From: Chloroflexota bacterium
Lineage (GTDB): Bacteria > Chloroflexota > Limnocylindria > Limnocylindrales > CSP1-4
Assembly (NCBI GenBank): GCA_919901745.1
Contig: CAKKPP010000005.1
Location: forward strand, 85,894-149,893
Direction of reading: 5' to 3'
DNA: 64,000 nt
Shown here piece by piece: positions 20,765 through 28,976 of the stretch. Below the pieces are notes generated by a model. The model searched no databases. It was not told the DNA's origin and saw only the letters and a list, made by a program, of their open reading frames with translations. The position numbers were made by a program, and so were the translations under genes. Within the stretch, counting starts at the first letter, position 1, and every line of letters begins with the position of its first letter.

Positions 20765-21358
20765 TCACGTTCGGATCGGGGCCTCCGAGGAGGGCCCGCT
20801 CGACTCGGCTGGGCCCCGGCGCTTCCCGACTACCGCACCAGCCACGACCCCGATCAACAGCGCCGTAGCGCCCACCAGCGCCGTGGCGCCCACCAGCCCT
20901 GGACCGAAGTCGTGATCGCCAGCGGCAACCGAGAAGCGAACCGTTGTACCCGGCTCATGCTCGGGGAAATTGCGCACGGCGATCGTCCAAGCCCCACTCC
21001 TCGTCGGAGTGAACGTACCCCTCCACAACGTGGCATCGTTCTGATCGCGCATCAGTTCCACCGCGATGCTGGTGCCGTCTTCGGCTTGCGCCACTCCATC
21101 GAAGGGGTAGTCGGCGATCGGATAGAGCACGTACCAGAGGCCGGACGCCGCTGGATACGCGAAGGTCGGAGTGGGCAGAGCAACATCGCCGTCGCCGATC
21201 GGCACGAAGGTCCGAAGCAGAACCTCCATCGGGCGGCCGACGACACCTTGAGCAGGCGACACGGACAGGGCGACGCCGAGCGCTGCCCGCGCCGGCTGGC
21301 CGAGGAGTAGTCCCACGGTGAGAAGTGCGAGGACGAGACTCGCTGCGGCCCTCGTCAT
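20765..21358 (-). CDS. Exported protein with C-terminal membrane anchor
   Basis: Protein of about 197 residues of unknown function. A signal sequence (residues 3-25, ending QPARAA) is followed by an extracytoplasmic beta-rich region (ALSVSPAQGVVGRPMEVLLR; GTFTPTRSGAWTIAVRNFPE), an Ig/FixG-like arrangement. One C-terminal helix (about 160-185) and a short basic tail anchor it. VGATALVGATALLIG in the helix is coded by a near-perfect 15-base duplication. The ATG at 21358 places the signal sequence at the N-terminus; a start at 21412 would add 18 Arg-rich residues. Confidence 0.65.
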   Translation of the reverse strand: MTRAAASLVLALLTVGLLLGQPARAALGVALSVSPAQGVVGRPMEVLLRTFVPIGDGDVALPTPTFAYPAASGLWYVLYPIADYPFDGVAQAEDGTSIAVELMRDQNDATLWRGTFTPTRSGAWTIAVRNFPEHEPGTTVRFSVAAGDHDFGPGLVGATALVGATALLIGVVAGAVVGKRRGPAESSGPSSEAPIRT

Positions 21359-21430
21359 CACTCCGACAATGCGCCGCGCGTGTCCGTCCGATGGACTTCG
21401 CCTGGGTCTCACGGCCGCCCTCCGCAGCCG

Positions 21431-21793
21431 TCACGAACCGTAGAGTTCGGTCACGATCTCGGCGACTGGTCGGTCGGGAGGGGCCCACACCATGCACCCC
21501 TTCGTGATGCTCCCGGACACGTCCGCGATCAGGGTGTCGCGGGAAGTACCGACGGGCTGGTGTTGCCGGGCTCTGATCCGTTCGAAGAGGTCCGCGGAGT
21601 CCCCGACCAGGAGATCCGCCAGGGTGATGCGTTCCTCCTCGATCATCTCGCCCCACCCAGTGCAGGTCACCGATGTGAGGTCCGGGCGAACATCGGGCGA
21701 GGCCCGCGTCCCGAGGCCGAGAAGTTGACATGCGTTCAATATCGCAGGAAGGATCAGGATCGCGACAACGCCGATCGCGTGCCTTGTCGTCAT
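21431..21793 (-). CDS. Small putative lipoprotein
   Basis: Protein of 120 residues. MTTRHAIGVVAILILPAILNAC is a short signal sequence ending in a possible lipobox Cys (LNAC). The rest is hydrophilic, with CTGWGEMIEEERITLADLLVG and a C-terminal TKGCMVWAPPDRP segment. No family recognised. It lies just upstream of, and in the same direction as, the anchored exported protein at 20765, so the two may act together outside the cell. No clear ribosome binding site; a longer upstream frame overlaps the repeat-rich gap and was rejected. Confidence 0.5.
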   Translation of the reverse strand: MTTRHAIGVVAILILPAILNACQLLGLGTRASPDVRPDLTSVTCTGWGEMIEEERITLADLLVGDSADLFERIRARQHQPVGTSRDTLIADVSGSITKGCMVWAPPDRPVAEIVTELYGS

Positions 21794-22014
21794 GGCCCAT
21801 ATACCCCACGAGCATCGTGGCGGTTCCGTCCACCGTCTGCTCGGACCATAGGTGGAGCGCCCTGCCCTACCGGCCGCATGGCCCAGCTCACCCAACCAGC
21901 TCACACAAGGCATACGCGTGTCAACGGACGTTTCATGCCGATCCCGTGCCCCCTCACTCCCATGGCGCGTGACGAAGCACCGGTGGGATGTCATCCGCGG
22001 CCATTCGTACTGCT

Positions 22015-22098
22015 GCTACACGCCTACGGCGTATGGCGCGGAGCAGGCACGGCATTCGTGTCGCCGCTACGCGCCTACGGCGTATGGCGCGGAGCAGG
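22015..22098. repeat. 33-base direct repeat, two copies, period 51
   Basis: GCTAC(A/G) followed by the 27 identical bases CGCCTACGGCG...GGAGCAGG occurs at 22015-22047 and 22066-22098, separated by an 18-base spacer. CGCCTACGGCG is itself partly palindromic. Two copies only, so not a CRISPR array. Confidence 0.85.
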
Positions 22099-22128
22099 GG
22101 AGCAGGCTCTGCCGGCGGCACGAAACGG

Positions 22129-22164
22129 CTGAACCTCGGCCTGAACGTCAGCCTGAACCCCGGC
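22129..22164. repeat. 12-base tandem repeat, three copies
   Basis: CTGAACCTCGGC, CTGAACGTCAGC and CTGAACCCCGGC follow without gaps just before the dehydrogenase stop codon region. The CTGAAC half is constant and the other half varies. Confidence 0.8.
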
Positions 22165-22179
22165 CGGGTCGAGCCTGGC

Positions 22180-23172
22180 TCAGGCCCGCTCGTAGACCTC
22201 GGGATTGACCGGCGTCGGCAGGCGCTCGCCGCGCACACCGGCCAGCAGGTTTGCTGCGGCCATCTCGGCCATCTTGCCGCGTGTGGGCCGCGACGCCGAG
22301 GCGATGTGCGGAACGACCAGGCAGTTGTCGAGGCTCAGGAGTGGATCGCTCAGTGGCATCGGCTCGGGGTCCGTCACGTCGAGCGCCGCGGACCAGATCA
22401 CCGCATCGCGGAGCGCCTCGTAGAGCGCCTTCTGGTCGACCACCGGCCCGCGCGACGTGTTGACCACGGTCGCCGTCGCCTTCATCTTGCCCAACGCGTC
22501 GGTGCTGATCAGGTGCCGCGTCTCCGGGGTAAGGTTCACGTGCAGCGAGATGAAGTCGCTGCGGGCATAGAGCTCGTCGAGCGGCACGTACGTCGCGCCC
22601 AGCGGCTCGGAGACGGATGCCGGCAACTCGACGACATCGTGATAGAGGATCTCCATCCCGAATCCGCGCGCACGACGCGCCATCGCCTGGCCGATCCGCC
22701 CGAACCCGACGATCCCGAGGGTGGACCCGTGGACATCCGGCCCGAGCAGGGTCATCGGACCCCAGGTCTTCCACTGGCCGCCGCGCACGTAGCGATCGCC
22801 TTCGGGCAGGCGTCGCGCCGCGGCCATCATCAGGGCGAACGCCAGGTCCGCGGTCGTCTCGGTGAGGACGCCCGGCGTGTTTCCGACCGGGATCCCCCGG
22901 CGCGTGCAGGCCGGGATGTCGATGTTGTCGAAGCCGACGGCGTAGTTCGACACGACCCGCAGGCCAGGCCCGGCTCGATCGAGGAACTCGTCGTCGACGC
23001 GATCGGTCAGGAGCGTGAGGACGCCGTCGCAGCCCTCGGCCGCACGCAGCAGCTCGTCCCGCGGCGGGGGTAGCTCGTCGGGCCAGACCGTCGCGTCGCA
23101 GGCCTCGAGAACGCGGTCGAGGCCGGCGGCGGGGATACGGCGGGCGACGAAGACGCGTGGACGGTCGGCCAT
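22180..23172 (-). CDS. D-2-hydroxyacid dehydrogenase (glyoxylate/hydroxypyruvate reductase type)
   Basis: NAD(P)-dependent dehydrogenase of 330 residues. The Rossmann motif is [20 protein letters not shown], the substrate Arg is in NTSRGPVVD, the catalytic Glu in DVTDPEPMP, and the catalytic His in [28 protein letters not shown] and [18 protein letters not shown] are typical of the GhrB/glycerate dehydrogenase group, which reduces glyoxylate and hydroxypyruvate. AGGAGG lies six bases before the ATG. It sits 22 bases downstream of the aminotransferase gene in the same direction; a transaminase that makes glyoxylate or hydroxypyruvate and a reductase that removes it would form a simple pathway. 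Confidence 0.9.
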   Translation of the reverse strand: MADRPRVFVARRIPAAGLDRVLEACDATVWPDELPPPRDELLRAAEGCDGVLTLLTDRVDDEFLDRAGPGLRVVSNYAVGFDNIDIPACTRRGIPVGNTPGVLTETTADLAFALMMAAARRLPEGDRYVRGGQWKTWGPMTLLGPDVHGSTLGIVGFGRIGQAMARRARGFGMEILYHDVVELPASVSEPLGATYVPLDELYARSDFISLHVNLTPETRHLISTDALGKMKATATVVNTSRGPVVDQKALYEALRDAVIWSAALDVTDPEPMPLSDPLLSLDNCLVVPHIASASRPTRGKMAEMAAANLLAGVRGERLPTPVNPEVYERA

Positions 23173-23194
23173 CGGGGACCTCCTGGGGCGCCGG

Positions 23195-24391
23195 TCAGCC
23201 GCCGGCGTGGACGGCGGCGAGCGGTTCGACCAGGGCGCGGATGCGGTCGAGGGCGAGGTTGAGGTTCTCGCGCGAGTTCGCGTAGCTGATCCGGATGTGG
23301 TTCCCGCCGAGTGCCCCGAAGGCGGTCCCGGCGAGGACACAAACGCCGGATTCCTGGAGCAGACGATCTGCAAGGACGGCTCCGGTCACGCCCGTCCCCG
23401 AGATGTCGGGGAAGACGTAGAACGCCGCCGACGGCTTGATGCAGCGGATGCCCGGAATGTCGTTCAGGCCATCGACGACGAGGTCGCGACGTGCCCGGAA
23501 CTCCTCGACCATCATGTCGATGTCGTCCTGCGGTCCGTTCAACGCCTCCACGGCCGCGATCTGGCTGAACGACGACGTGCACGACACCGAGTTGATGATC
23601 AGCCGGCTGAACGGGAACATGAGAGGCTCGGGAAGGATCGCGTACCCGAGGCGCCAGCCGGTCATCGCGTACGTCTTCGAGAAGCCGTCAAGGACGATCG
23701 TCCGGTCGGCCATCCCCGGCAGCGACGCGATCGAGACGTGCTCGCCCTCGTACACGATGCGGCCGTAGATCTCGTCGGCGAGGACCACGAGATCGTGTTG
23801 GACCGCCAGCTCGGCGATCCGGACGATGTCCTCACGCGTGAACAGGCCTCCGGTCGGGTTCGCCGGCGAGTTGAGGACGATCATCCTGGTGCGGGGAGTG
23901 ATCAGCCCTTCGAGTTCGTCGAGGTCGGCCCGGAAGTCGTTCTCCATCCGGATCGGCAGTGACACCGGCGTTCCGCCGGCGAAGCGCGCCATCGACTCGT
24001 AGATCGGGTAGCCCGGATCCGGAACGATGACCTCGTCGCCCGCCTCGATGAGCGCCAGCATCGCGTAGTACATGATCGGCTTGGCGCCCGGCGTGACCAC
24101 GACCCGGTCCGCGGCCACCGGGAACCCCTTGCGCGCTGTGGCGTCGGCGGCGATCGCCTCGCGCAGCTGGGGCATCCCGAAGAACGGCCCGTAGTGCGTG
24201 AACCCCGCGTCGAGCGCCTTCTTTGCCGCCTCGCGCACGTTCGCCGGCGTGTCAAAGTCGGGCTCACCGATCTCGAGGTGGATGATGCTTCGCCCGGTCG
24301 CCTCGAGGGCACGCGCCCGGGCGGCGGCCTCGAAGGCCGTTTCCGTGCCCATTCCGTCCATCCGCGCCGCGATTCGCATGGCGCGCATCAT
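23195..24391 (-). CDS. Class I/II aminotransferase (aspartate aminotransferase-like)
   Basis: PLP fold-type I transaminase of 398 residues. The motifs are [48 protein letters not shown] with the conserved Asn, [13 protein letters not shown] with the pyridine-ring Asp, the Schiff-base Lys in [16 protein letters not shown], and [13 protein letters not shown] with the carboxylate-binding Arg. This is subgroup I-gamma, which includes AspC-like, alanine and serine-glyoxylate-like activities; the amino donor cannot be set from sequence. Several N-terminal ATGs exist (24391, 24388, 24379); none has a clear binding site. Divergent from the DUF2203 gene. Confidence 0.9.
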   Translation of the reverse strand: MMRAMRIAARMDGMGTETAFEAAARARALEATGRSIIHLEIGEPDFDTPANVREAAKKALDAGFTHYGPFFGMPQLREAIAADATARKGFPVAADRVVVTPGAKPIMYYAMLALIEAGDEVIVPDPGYPIYESMARFAGGTPVSLPIRMENDFRADLDELEGLITPRTRMIVLNSPANPTGGLFTREDIVRIAELAVQHDLVVLADEIYGRIVYEGEHVSIASLPGMADRTIVLDGFSKTYAMTGWRLGYAILPEPLMFPFSRLIINSVSCTSSFSQIAAVEALNGPQDDIDMMVEEFRARRDLVVDGLNDIPGIRCIKPSAAFYVFPDISGTGVTGAVLADRLLQESGVCVLAGTAFGALGGNHIRISYANSRENLNLALDRIRALVEPLAAVHAGG

Positions 24392-24469
24392 ACGTGACGG
24401 CGACGGGTCGACAACAGTCGTCCCCTTGCGTGCACCGGCGCCTTGTCAGCCTCGCGGTAGAATCGCACC

Positions 24470-24874
24470 ATGTCCCGCTTCTATTCGATCGACGAGGCAA
24501 ACGAACGGCTGGCCGAGGTCGCGCCCTTGCTGGAGCACCTCGCCGCGCAGCGGCTCGATCTCATTCGCCTCAGGGATCGCGTGGTCACCGTCGGCTCGGG
24601 TGGTCCGGGCGAGGCCGACGAGGGCGACGAGGAGCTGCGCCGCCTTCGCCTGCGGATGCAGGGCATCATCGATCAGATGCAGGCGGACGTCGCACGAATC
24701 GATGCCCTGGACATCGTCCTGCGCGACATCGAGACCGGCCTGATCGACTTCCCAGCATTGGTGTCGGGCCGCCAGATCTGGCTGTGCTGGCGGCTTGGTG
24801 AGACCACCGTCGACTCCTGGCACGACCTCACAACGGGCTTCACGGCACGGCAGCCCTTGTCGGAGCTGGCGTGA
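24470..24874 (+). CDS. DUF2203 family protein
   Basis: Protein of 134 residues, predicted mostly helical. It begins MSRFYSIDEANERLAEV, has a central acidic and charged coiled region (GGPGEADEGDEELRRLRLR), and ends with DIETGLIDFPALVSGRQIWLCWRLGE, the conserved block of DUF2203. Function unknown. The stop overlaps the GTG of the DUF309 gene, and a rhodanese gene follows, giving a three-gene operon. Confidence 0.85.
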   Translation: MSRFYSIDEANERLAEVAPLLEHLAAQRLDLIRLRDRVVTVGSGGPGEADEGDEELRRLRLRMQGIIDQMQADVARIDALDIVLRDIETGLIDFPALVSGRQIWLCWRLGETTVDSWHDLTTGFTARQPLSELA

Positions 24875-25332
24875 CGGAGCCGGGCCCTGCCACCGTCCTC
24901 CAGGCCGGACGCAGGAAGGCGTACCGGCCCCTGCCGTCCGACGTGCGCCGGACGGCACTCGCCGCGGGGATCGCCGCGTACGAGGCCGGCGACTACTTCC
25001 TCGCGCACGAACTCCTCGAGCCGGCGTGGATGGGGACCGACGATCCGGTCGAGCGCGACCTTCACCAGGGCGTGATCAAGCTCGCCGCCGCGTTCGTGCA
25101 CGAGGCACGCGGCAACCCGCTGGGCATTGCCAAGAATCTGCGCGGGGCGCGCACGAGGCTGGCGGCCGCTACGGCCGATCCGGCCCACCTCCGGGCGACA
25201 CTCGATGCGCTCGAGGCGAACCTCGACCTGGTCACGATCCTCGAGCAGGTCGACGCGCATCTGGCGAGCCTGGCGAGCGACCCGGGACTCAGCACGGTGC
25301 CGCCCGTGAAGCTGCGAAGGAATCGGGCATGA
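24871..25332 (+). CDS. DUF309 family protein
   Basis: All-helical protein of 153 residues. The family signature is clear: GIAAYEAGDYFLAHELLEPAWMG followed by ERDLHQGVIKLAAAFVHEARGNP, with two conserved His residues and a Glu that could coordinate a metal. Members are widespread in Chloroflexota, Deinococcota and Cyanobacteria with no assigned activity. Starts with GTG inside the DUF2203 stop (GTGA) and ends inside the rhodanese ATG (ATGA). Confidence 0.88.
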   Translation: MTEPGPATVLQAGRRKAYRPLPSDVRRTALAAGIAAYEAGDYFLAHELLEPAWMGTDDPVERDLHQGVIKLAAAFVHEARGNPLGIAKNLRGARTRLAAATADPAHLRATLDALEANLDLVTILEQVDAHLASLASDPGLSTVPPVKLRRNRA

Positions 25333-25697
25333 CGTTCGGCCGTGTGCCCGAGATCGATGTCATCGAGGCGCACCGCCGCGTGACGGAGCCCGACGGTGCA
25401 GCGCCGCTCCTCGTCGACGTGCGCGAGCCGAACGAGTTCGTCCAGGCGCGGGCGGAAGGCGCCGCGCTGTTCCCCCTCTCGACGTTCATGGCCCGCATCC
25501 ATGAACTCCCGAAGGATCGGCCCATCCAGTTCATCTGCCAGACCGGCAGTCGATCGGGCAACGCGACCGCGTACCTGCTCAACAATGGCTGGACGGACGT
25601 CGTCAATGTCGCCGGCGGCACGGTCGCCTGGACCCGGGCAGGTCTTCCGATCCGCCAGGGACCAACGGATACCGGCGAGGGACTCCTGCCGGCGTAG
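25329..25697 (+). CDS. Single-domain rhodanese-like sulfurtransferase
   Basis: Protein of 122 residues. Rhodanese fold with PLLVDVREPNEFVQARAEGA, then the active-site loop ICQTGSRSGNATAYLLNNGW, whose Cys would carry the persulfide, then VVNVAGGTVAWTRAGLPI. A C-x-TGxRS loop is typical of active single-domain enzymes moving sulfane sulfur. Coupled to DUF309 by a 4-base overlap. The partner sulfur acceptor is unknown. Confidence 0.92.
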   Translation: MTFGRVPEIDVIEAHRRVTEPDGAAPLLVDVREPNEFVQARAEGAALFPLSTFMARIHELPKDRPIQFICQTGSRSGNATAYLLNNGWTDVVNVAGGTVAWTRAGLPIRQGPTDTGEGLLPA

Positions 25698-25700
25698 TCC

Positions 25701-25742
25701 GGCTCAGCGTCCGCGGCTCAGCGTCCGCGGCTCAGCGTCCGC
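25701..25742. repeat. 14-base tandem repeat, three copies, across a stop codon
   Basis: GGCTCAGCGTCCGC occurs three times in a row between the converging rhodanese and kelch genes; the third copy contains the kelch stop (25732-25734). Each unit carries a TGA on the minus strand, in a different frame. Confidence 0.85.
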
Positions 25743-27219
25743 GGCGTCGGCGGCGCAGGTTTTCGAAGATTTCGCGCGTTCGCTCCTTGTGTGCGAACGC
25801 CCAGCCGACCACGACGAGGATGATGAAGTTGACCGTGCCGGCCCCGGCCGCATTGAGATAGCCGAGCTGCTGCCCGATCTCGCCGTCGATCCGCAGCGCC
25901 GGGATCGTCGCGCCCACCAGGCCCAGCCGGAAGAACGGCGCCTGCGGCGCGAGGTTCGCCCGCGCCGACGAGCTCAGGATCTGGCTGTCGGTGGTCCCGC
26001 CGATGAGGAAGGCGTTGGGCCCGCTGACCAGGACGGCCGGATCGGCCAGCCCTGCCGGCAGGTCCGTCTGGTCCAGGTGCTGCCACTGGTCGATCTCGCC
26101 GGTGGGCGTCGGGACCGTCCAGTACAACTCGGATCGAAGTCCGCTGCCGTCGGAGCCGCCCACGAGGTAGAGGCTTCCGTTGGCTGCAAACCCACCGGCA
26201 GCCGTCCGAGCCGCCGGCAGGTCGACCTGCCCACCGGCCACGTCCCAGCGCAGCAGCTTCAGGCTGGTGTCCGAACCCTCGACCGGTTGGCCGTGGCTGT
26301 CGAGCGGTGCTCCGCTCGCGAGCGTGCCACGCTGGACGGTGCGAATCGGACCGTTGGCATCGCGTCCGCCGTAGAACCAGATGAAGTCTCCGATCTGGAC
26401 CGCGGTGGCGTCCGCCGCCGGCGTGAACAGGATGCCGGTCTGCTCGGTCCACCCACCGAGGAGGCCGTCCTTGTCGAAGGTCGACTTCCAGGTGGACCCG
26501 GTGAGGCCGGCGGCCGTCTCGCCGCCCACGAGGAGCAGGCCGTCGCCAACCGCGACGGCGGACGCGCCGGCGAGGCCGGCCGGCAGGTCGAGCGGGAGTT
26601 CGGCCTCGGTTGCCGTCTTCCATGCGCCAAGATCGCCCGTCTCGAGGTCCGGACTGAGAACGAATGTGGTCAGCTGCAGGGCGCCGTCGGCGTCGCGGCC
26701 TCCGAGGACGTAGATGCTCGTCCCGACCACCGCGACGGCGAAATCAGTACGCGCTGCCGGCAGCGCCGGCCCAGCGGCCCACGCCCCGAAGGTGCCGCCC
26801 CCGAACTTGCTGTGGAAGACGTCGGCGGACGCGGTCGCCCCGTCGGTGCCGCCGATGTACAGGACGCTCGTTCCCACCTGGACGGCCGCTCCAGCGGTGC
26901 GTGCGGCCGGAAGCTCGACCTCCGGCGGTGACGGCTGCCAGGGCAGAACCGCGCCAACCGGGGCTGGGCAGGGCAACGTCTGGTTCTCGGGCGGGCAGAA
27001 GTTGACCGGCGACCAGGCCAGGATGCCGAGGTCGAGCGTCCGGTTGACCGTCAGGTAGTAGGCGCGGTCCGGGATGTACAACAGCATCATGATCAGGACG
27101 ATCACCCAGGCGAACGCCTTGACCGAAGCCCACCCCCAGCCGTCGGCATCGAGCAGCCCGAACATGGCCCGGCGGCGTGTGACGGGGCGGCCGGACTCGA
27201 GCGACTGGGTCATCGACAT
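25732..27219 (-). CDS. Kelch-repeat membrane protein of the respiratory operon
   Basis: Protein of 495 residues. An N-terminal transmembrane helix (about 34-52, VKAFAWVIVLIMMLLYIP) and a C-terminal one (about 458-476, VNFIILVVVGWAFA) flank a large outside domain of kelch-type repeats (VLYIGGTDG, IYVLGGRDADG, LLLVGGETAAG, IWFYGGRDANG, LYLVGGSDGSG, AFLIGGTTDSQ), about six blades of a beta-propeller. A short Arg-rich cytoplasmic tail follows. The gene begins two bases after the cytochrome c gene, so it belongs to the same transcript. A role as accessory or docking subunit of the cytochrome complex is an inference; such a protein is not part of standard bc or b6f complexes. Confidence 0.8.
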   Translation of the reverse strand: MSMTQSLESGRPVTRRRAMFGLLDADGWGWASVKAFAWVIVLIMMLLYIPDRAYYLTVNRTLDLGILAWSPVNFCPPENQTLPCPAPVGAVLPWQPSPPEVELPAARTAGAAVQVGTSVLYIGGTDGATASADVFHSKFGGGTFGAWAAGPALPAARTDFAVAVVGTSIYVLGGRDADGALQLTTFVLSPDLETGDLGAWKTATEAELPLDLPAGLAGASAVAVGDGLLLVGGETAAGLTGSTWKSTFDKDGLLGGWTEQTGILFTPAADATAVQIGDFIWFYGGRDANGPIRTVQRGTLASGAPLDSHGQPVEGSDTSLKLLRWDVAGGQVDLPAARTAAGGFAANGSLYLVGGSDGSGLRSELYWTVPTPTGEIDQWQHLDQTDLPAGLADPAVLVSGPNAFLIGGTTDSQILSSSARANLAPQAPFFRLGLVGATIPALRIDGEIGQQLGYLNAAGAGTVNFIILVVVGWAFAHKERTREIFENLRRRRRGR

Positions 27220-27221
27220 CC

Positions 27222-28265
27222 CTACTTGACCGTCAGCGTGCCGGTCATGGCCGGGATGGGATGCACAGAGCAGATGAAGGTGTACGTGCCCGGGTCCAGG
27301 CCATCGATCACGTAATTCGCGTCGCCGATCGTCGTGACGAGCGGGCTGTCCACGACGACGGTCCCATCGGACAGCCGGATGTCGACGTCATGCGGGATGG
27401 AGTCGTCCTTGTTCTCGAAGTGGATGACGAAGGTCGTGTTGGCCGATGCCTCGAGTTCCTTGACGTCGTAGGCGATGCCCATGGCCGCCACTTCGAGCAC
27501 CGGGGCGTCCGGCGGGGGCGTGGCGGTGCCACCGTTCCCGGCACCATCTCCGAGATAGCACGCCGGGACCGGCGTCGCATCGGGCGAGGGCTTCCAGTCC
27601 TTGTCGTACCAGCCCGGGAAGGTCTCGGCCTTGCCGGTCGCCGGGTCGATGATCGGCTCGTTCAGCTCCGGGTCGCGAACCTCGTACTCGCGGCCGCTAT
27701 CGGAGCGAATGAACGCGATCAGCTCGTTGATCTGGACGTAGTTCAGCGGACCGGGCGGGCTGCCTGCGTTGGACCAGATCGGCATGAGCGACTTGGCGTT
27801 GCCGCAGACGTAGCGACCCCCGACGGTCAGGACGGTCCGGAGGTACGACGGGCTCAGGTGCAGATACAGCTTCGAGTCGTCGTTGAGGACCGGTCCGATC
27901 CCGCCCTGACCCTGCTTGCCGTGACAATTCGCGCAGTTCGCCTGGTAGAGGTTGTAGCCGCGCTCGATCGCGGTCACCTGCTGGACATCCTTCTGCTGGT
28001 CCAGGCGTGCCGTCGACAACCCGAGAGGCGCACCGAGCTCGTAGAAGTAGTAGATGACGATGAACAGGATGACGACGATCGACGCGAGGAGGCCGACCCA
28101 ACGGGCGCTGGCCGACTGGCGAACGATGCCGGCCGCGCGCTCCGGGGTGAGCTCGAACGCGTGGGCTGTCGGGGGCGCGGAAAATCGCTCGACGGGCAGC
28201 GGCTCGCTCGGCGGACGTCGGGCCGGCAGTCGCTGCTCGGGCTCGCGTCCGGGCTCGTCGGTCAT
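27222..28265 (-). CDS. Membrane-anchored cytochrome c fused to a cupredoxin domain
   Basis: Protein of 347 residues. The cytoplasmic N-terminus is followed by one transmembrane helix (about 56-76), then a cytochrome c domain with the haem motif CANCH (Cys111, Cys114, His115) and a likely Met ligand in SLMPIWSN. The C-terminal domain (about 245-347) is a cupredoxin: FVIHFENKDDSIPHDVDI supplies the first His, and CSVHPIPAM supplies Cys, His and Met, a type-1 copper set. Electrons could pass from the Rieske/cytochrome b module through haem to copper and on to an oxidase. Fusion of these two carriers in one polypeptide is unusual. Confidence 0.9.
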   Translation of the reverse strand: MTDEPGREPEQRLPARRPPSEPLPVERFSAPPTAHAFELTPERAAGIVRQSASARWVGLLASIVVILFIVIYYFYELGAPLGLSTARLDQQKDVQQVTAIERGYNLYQANCANCHGKQGQGGIGPVLNDDSKLYLHLSPSYLRTVLTVGGRYVCGNAKSLMPIWSNAGSPPGPLNYVQINELIAFIRSDSGREYEVRDPELNEPIIDPATGKAETFPGWYDKDWKPSPDATPVPACYLGDGAGNGGTATPPPDAPVLEVAAMGIAYDVKELEASANTTFVIHFENKDDSIPHDVDIRLSDGTVVVDSPLVTTIGDANYVIDGLDPGTYTFICSVHPIPAMTGTLTVK

Positions 28266-28301
28266 CGGGCTCCTCTGGAGGTCGAACGATCGATCACGGC
28301 G

Positions 28302-28976
28302 TCAGATGCAGCCCGTGGGGCTCTTGGGCGGAATGATCCCCGGCTGGCCAAGGGCAACCGGCAGTGGACCCAGGGTGATCTTGCCGGTATCGAGGACGAG
28401 CGTTCCGTCGGCCTCGACGGTCGCCGAGAACCGATCCATGCTGCGCGGGGCCGGTCCAAAGATCGTGCCGTCGGCCTTGATCCCCAACCGGTCGTAGCGC
28501 GATCCGTGGCAGGGGCACTCCAGCCAGAAGTTCTTGAGACACGCGTTGGGCTTGCAGCCGAGATGTGGGCAGCGCTGGTAAAGGGCCCGGACGTTGAGCG
28601 CGGTCCCATCGCCGGTGGTGTCCTCGCCGGGAATGAACTGCTGGCGGGCGGGATCGACGAGCATGATGAAGGCGCGCGCCTCGGGGACGTAGGCGGGAAA
28701 GCCCTCCGCGATCGGGAGCGCGCTGTTCTGCAGCTTCAGATCCTCGAGCGTACCGACCTTGAACGTCCCCCCGAAGCCGCCGGCGAGATTGGGCCACAGG
28801 AAGCCGACCGTCCCGGCGAGGAGCTCGACCGTCCAGAGCGCCATGGCCCCGCCGAGCGAGTTGCGCAGCAGCTGGCGGCGCGACATGCCCTGCAGCGGCT
28901 GGCGGCGCAGCGACTTGATCGCCTCCGTGGCCAGCGCCTGGGGCTTGTCGGCGGGCTCGACGTGGTAATTGCTCAT
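28302..28976 (-). CDS. Rieske iron-sulfur protein
   Basis: Protein of 224 residues. A twin-arginine segment (MSRRQLLRNSLGG) and hydrophobic helix at about 31-60 anchor it for Tat export. Box I CPHLGC (Cys136, His138) and box II CPCHGS (Cys154, His157) bind the 2Fe-2S cluster, with Cys141 and Cys156 as the disulfide pair. Extra Cys residues (KPNACLKN; C-terminal TGCI) are noted. It accepts electrons from quinol at the Qo site of the cytochrome b subunits encoded just upstream. Its ATG overlaps the end of the subunit IV gene by four bases. Confidence 0.94.
   Translation of the reverse strand: MSNYHVEPADKPQALATEAIKSLRRQPLQGMSRRQLLRNSLGGAMALWTVELLAGTVGFLWPNLAGGFGGTFKVGTLEDLKLQNSALPIAEGFPAYVPEARAFIMLVDPARQQFIPGEDTTGDGTALNVRALYQRCPHLGCKPNACLKNFWLECPCHGSRYDRLGIKADGTIFGPAPRSMDRFSATVEADGTLVLDTGKITLGPLPVALGQPGIIPPKSPTGCI

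Larger units (their letters stand above)
21794..22179. other. Repeat-rich non-coding gap
   Basis: 386 bases between two minus-strand genes. It holds two families of direct repeats (listed separately) and no convincing gene. An open frame on the plus strand runs through the repeats but continues antisense to the dehydrogenase gene and was discarded. Confidence 0.5.

Noticed and set aside
22015..22098. CRISPR array
   Set aside because: Only two repeat copies with an 18-base spacer, no leader and no cas genes in the window.
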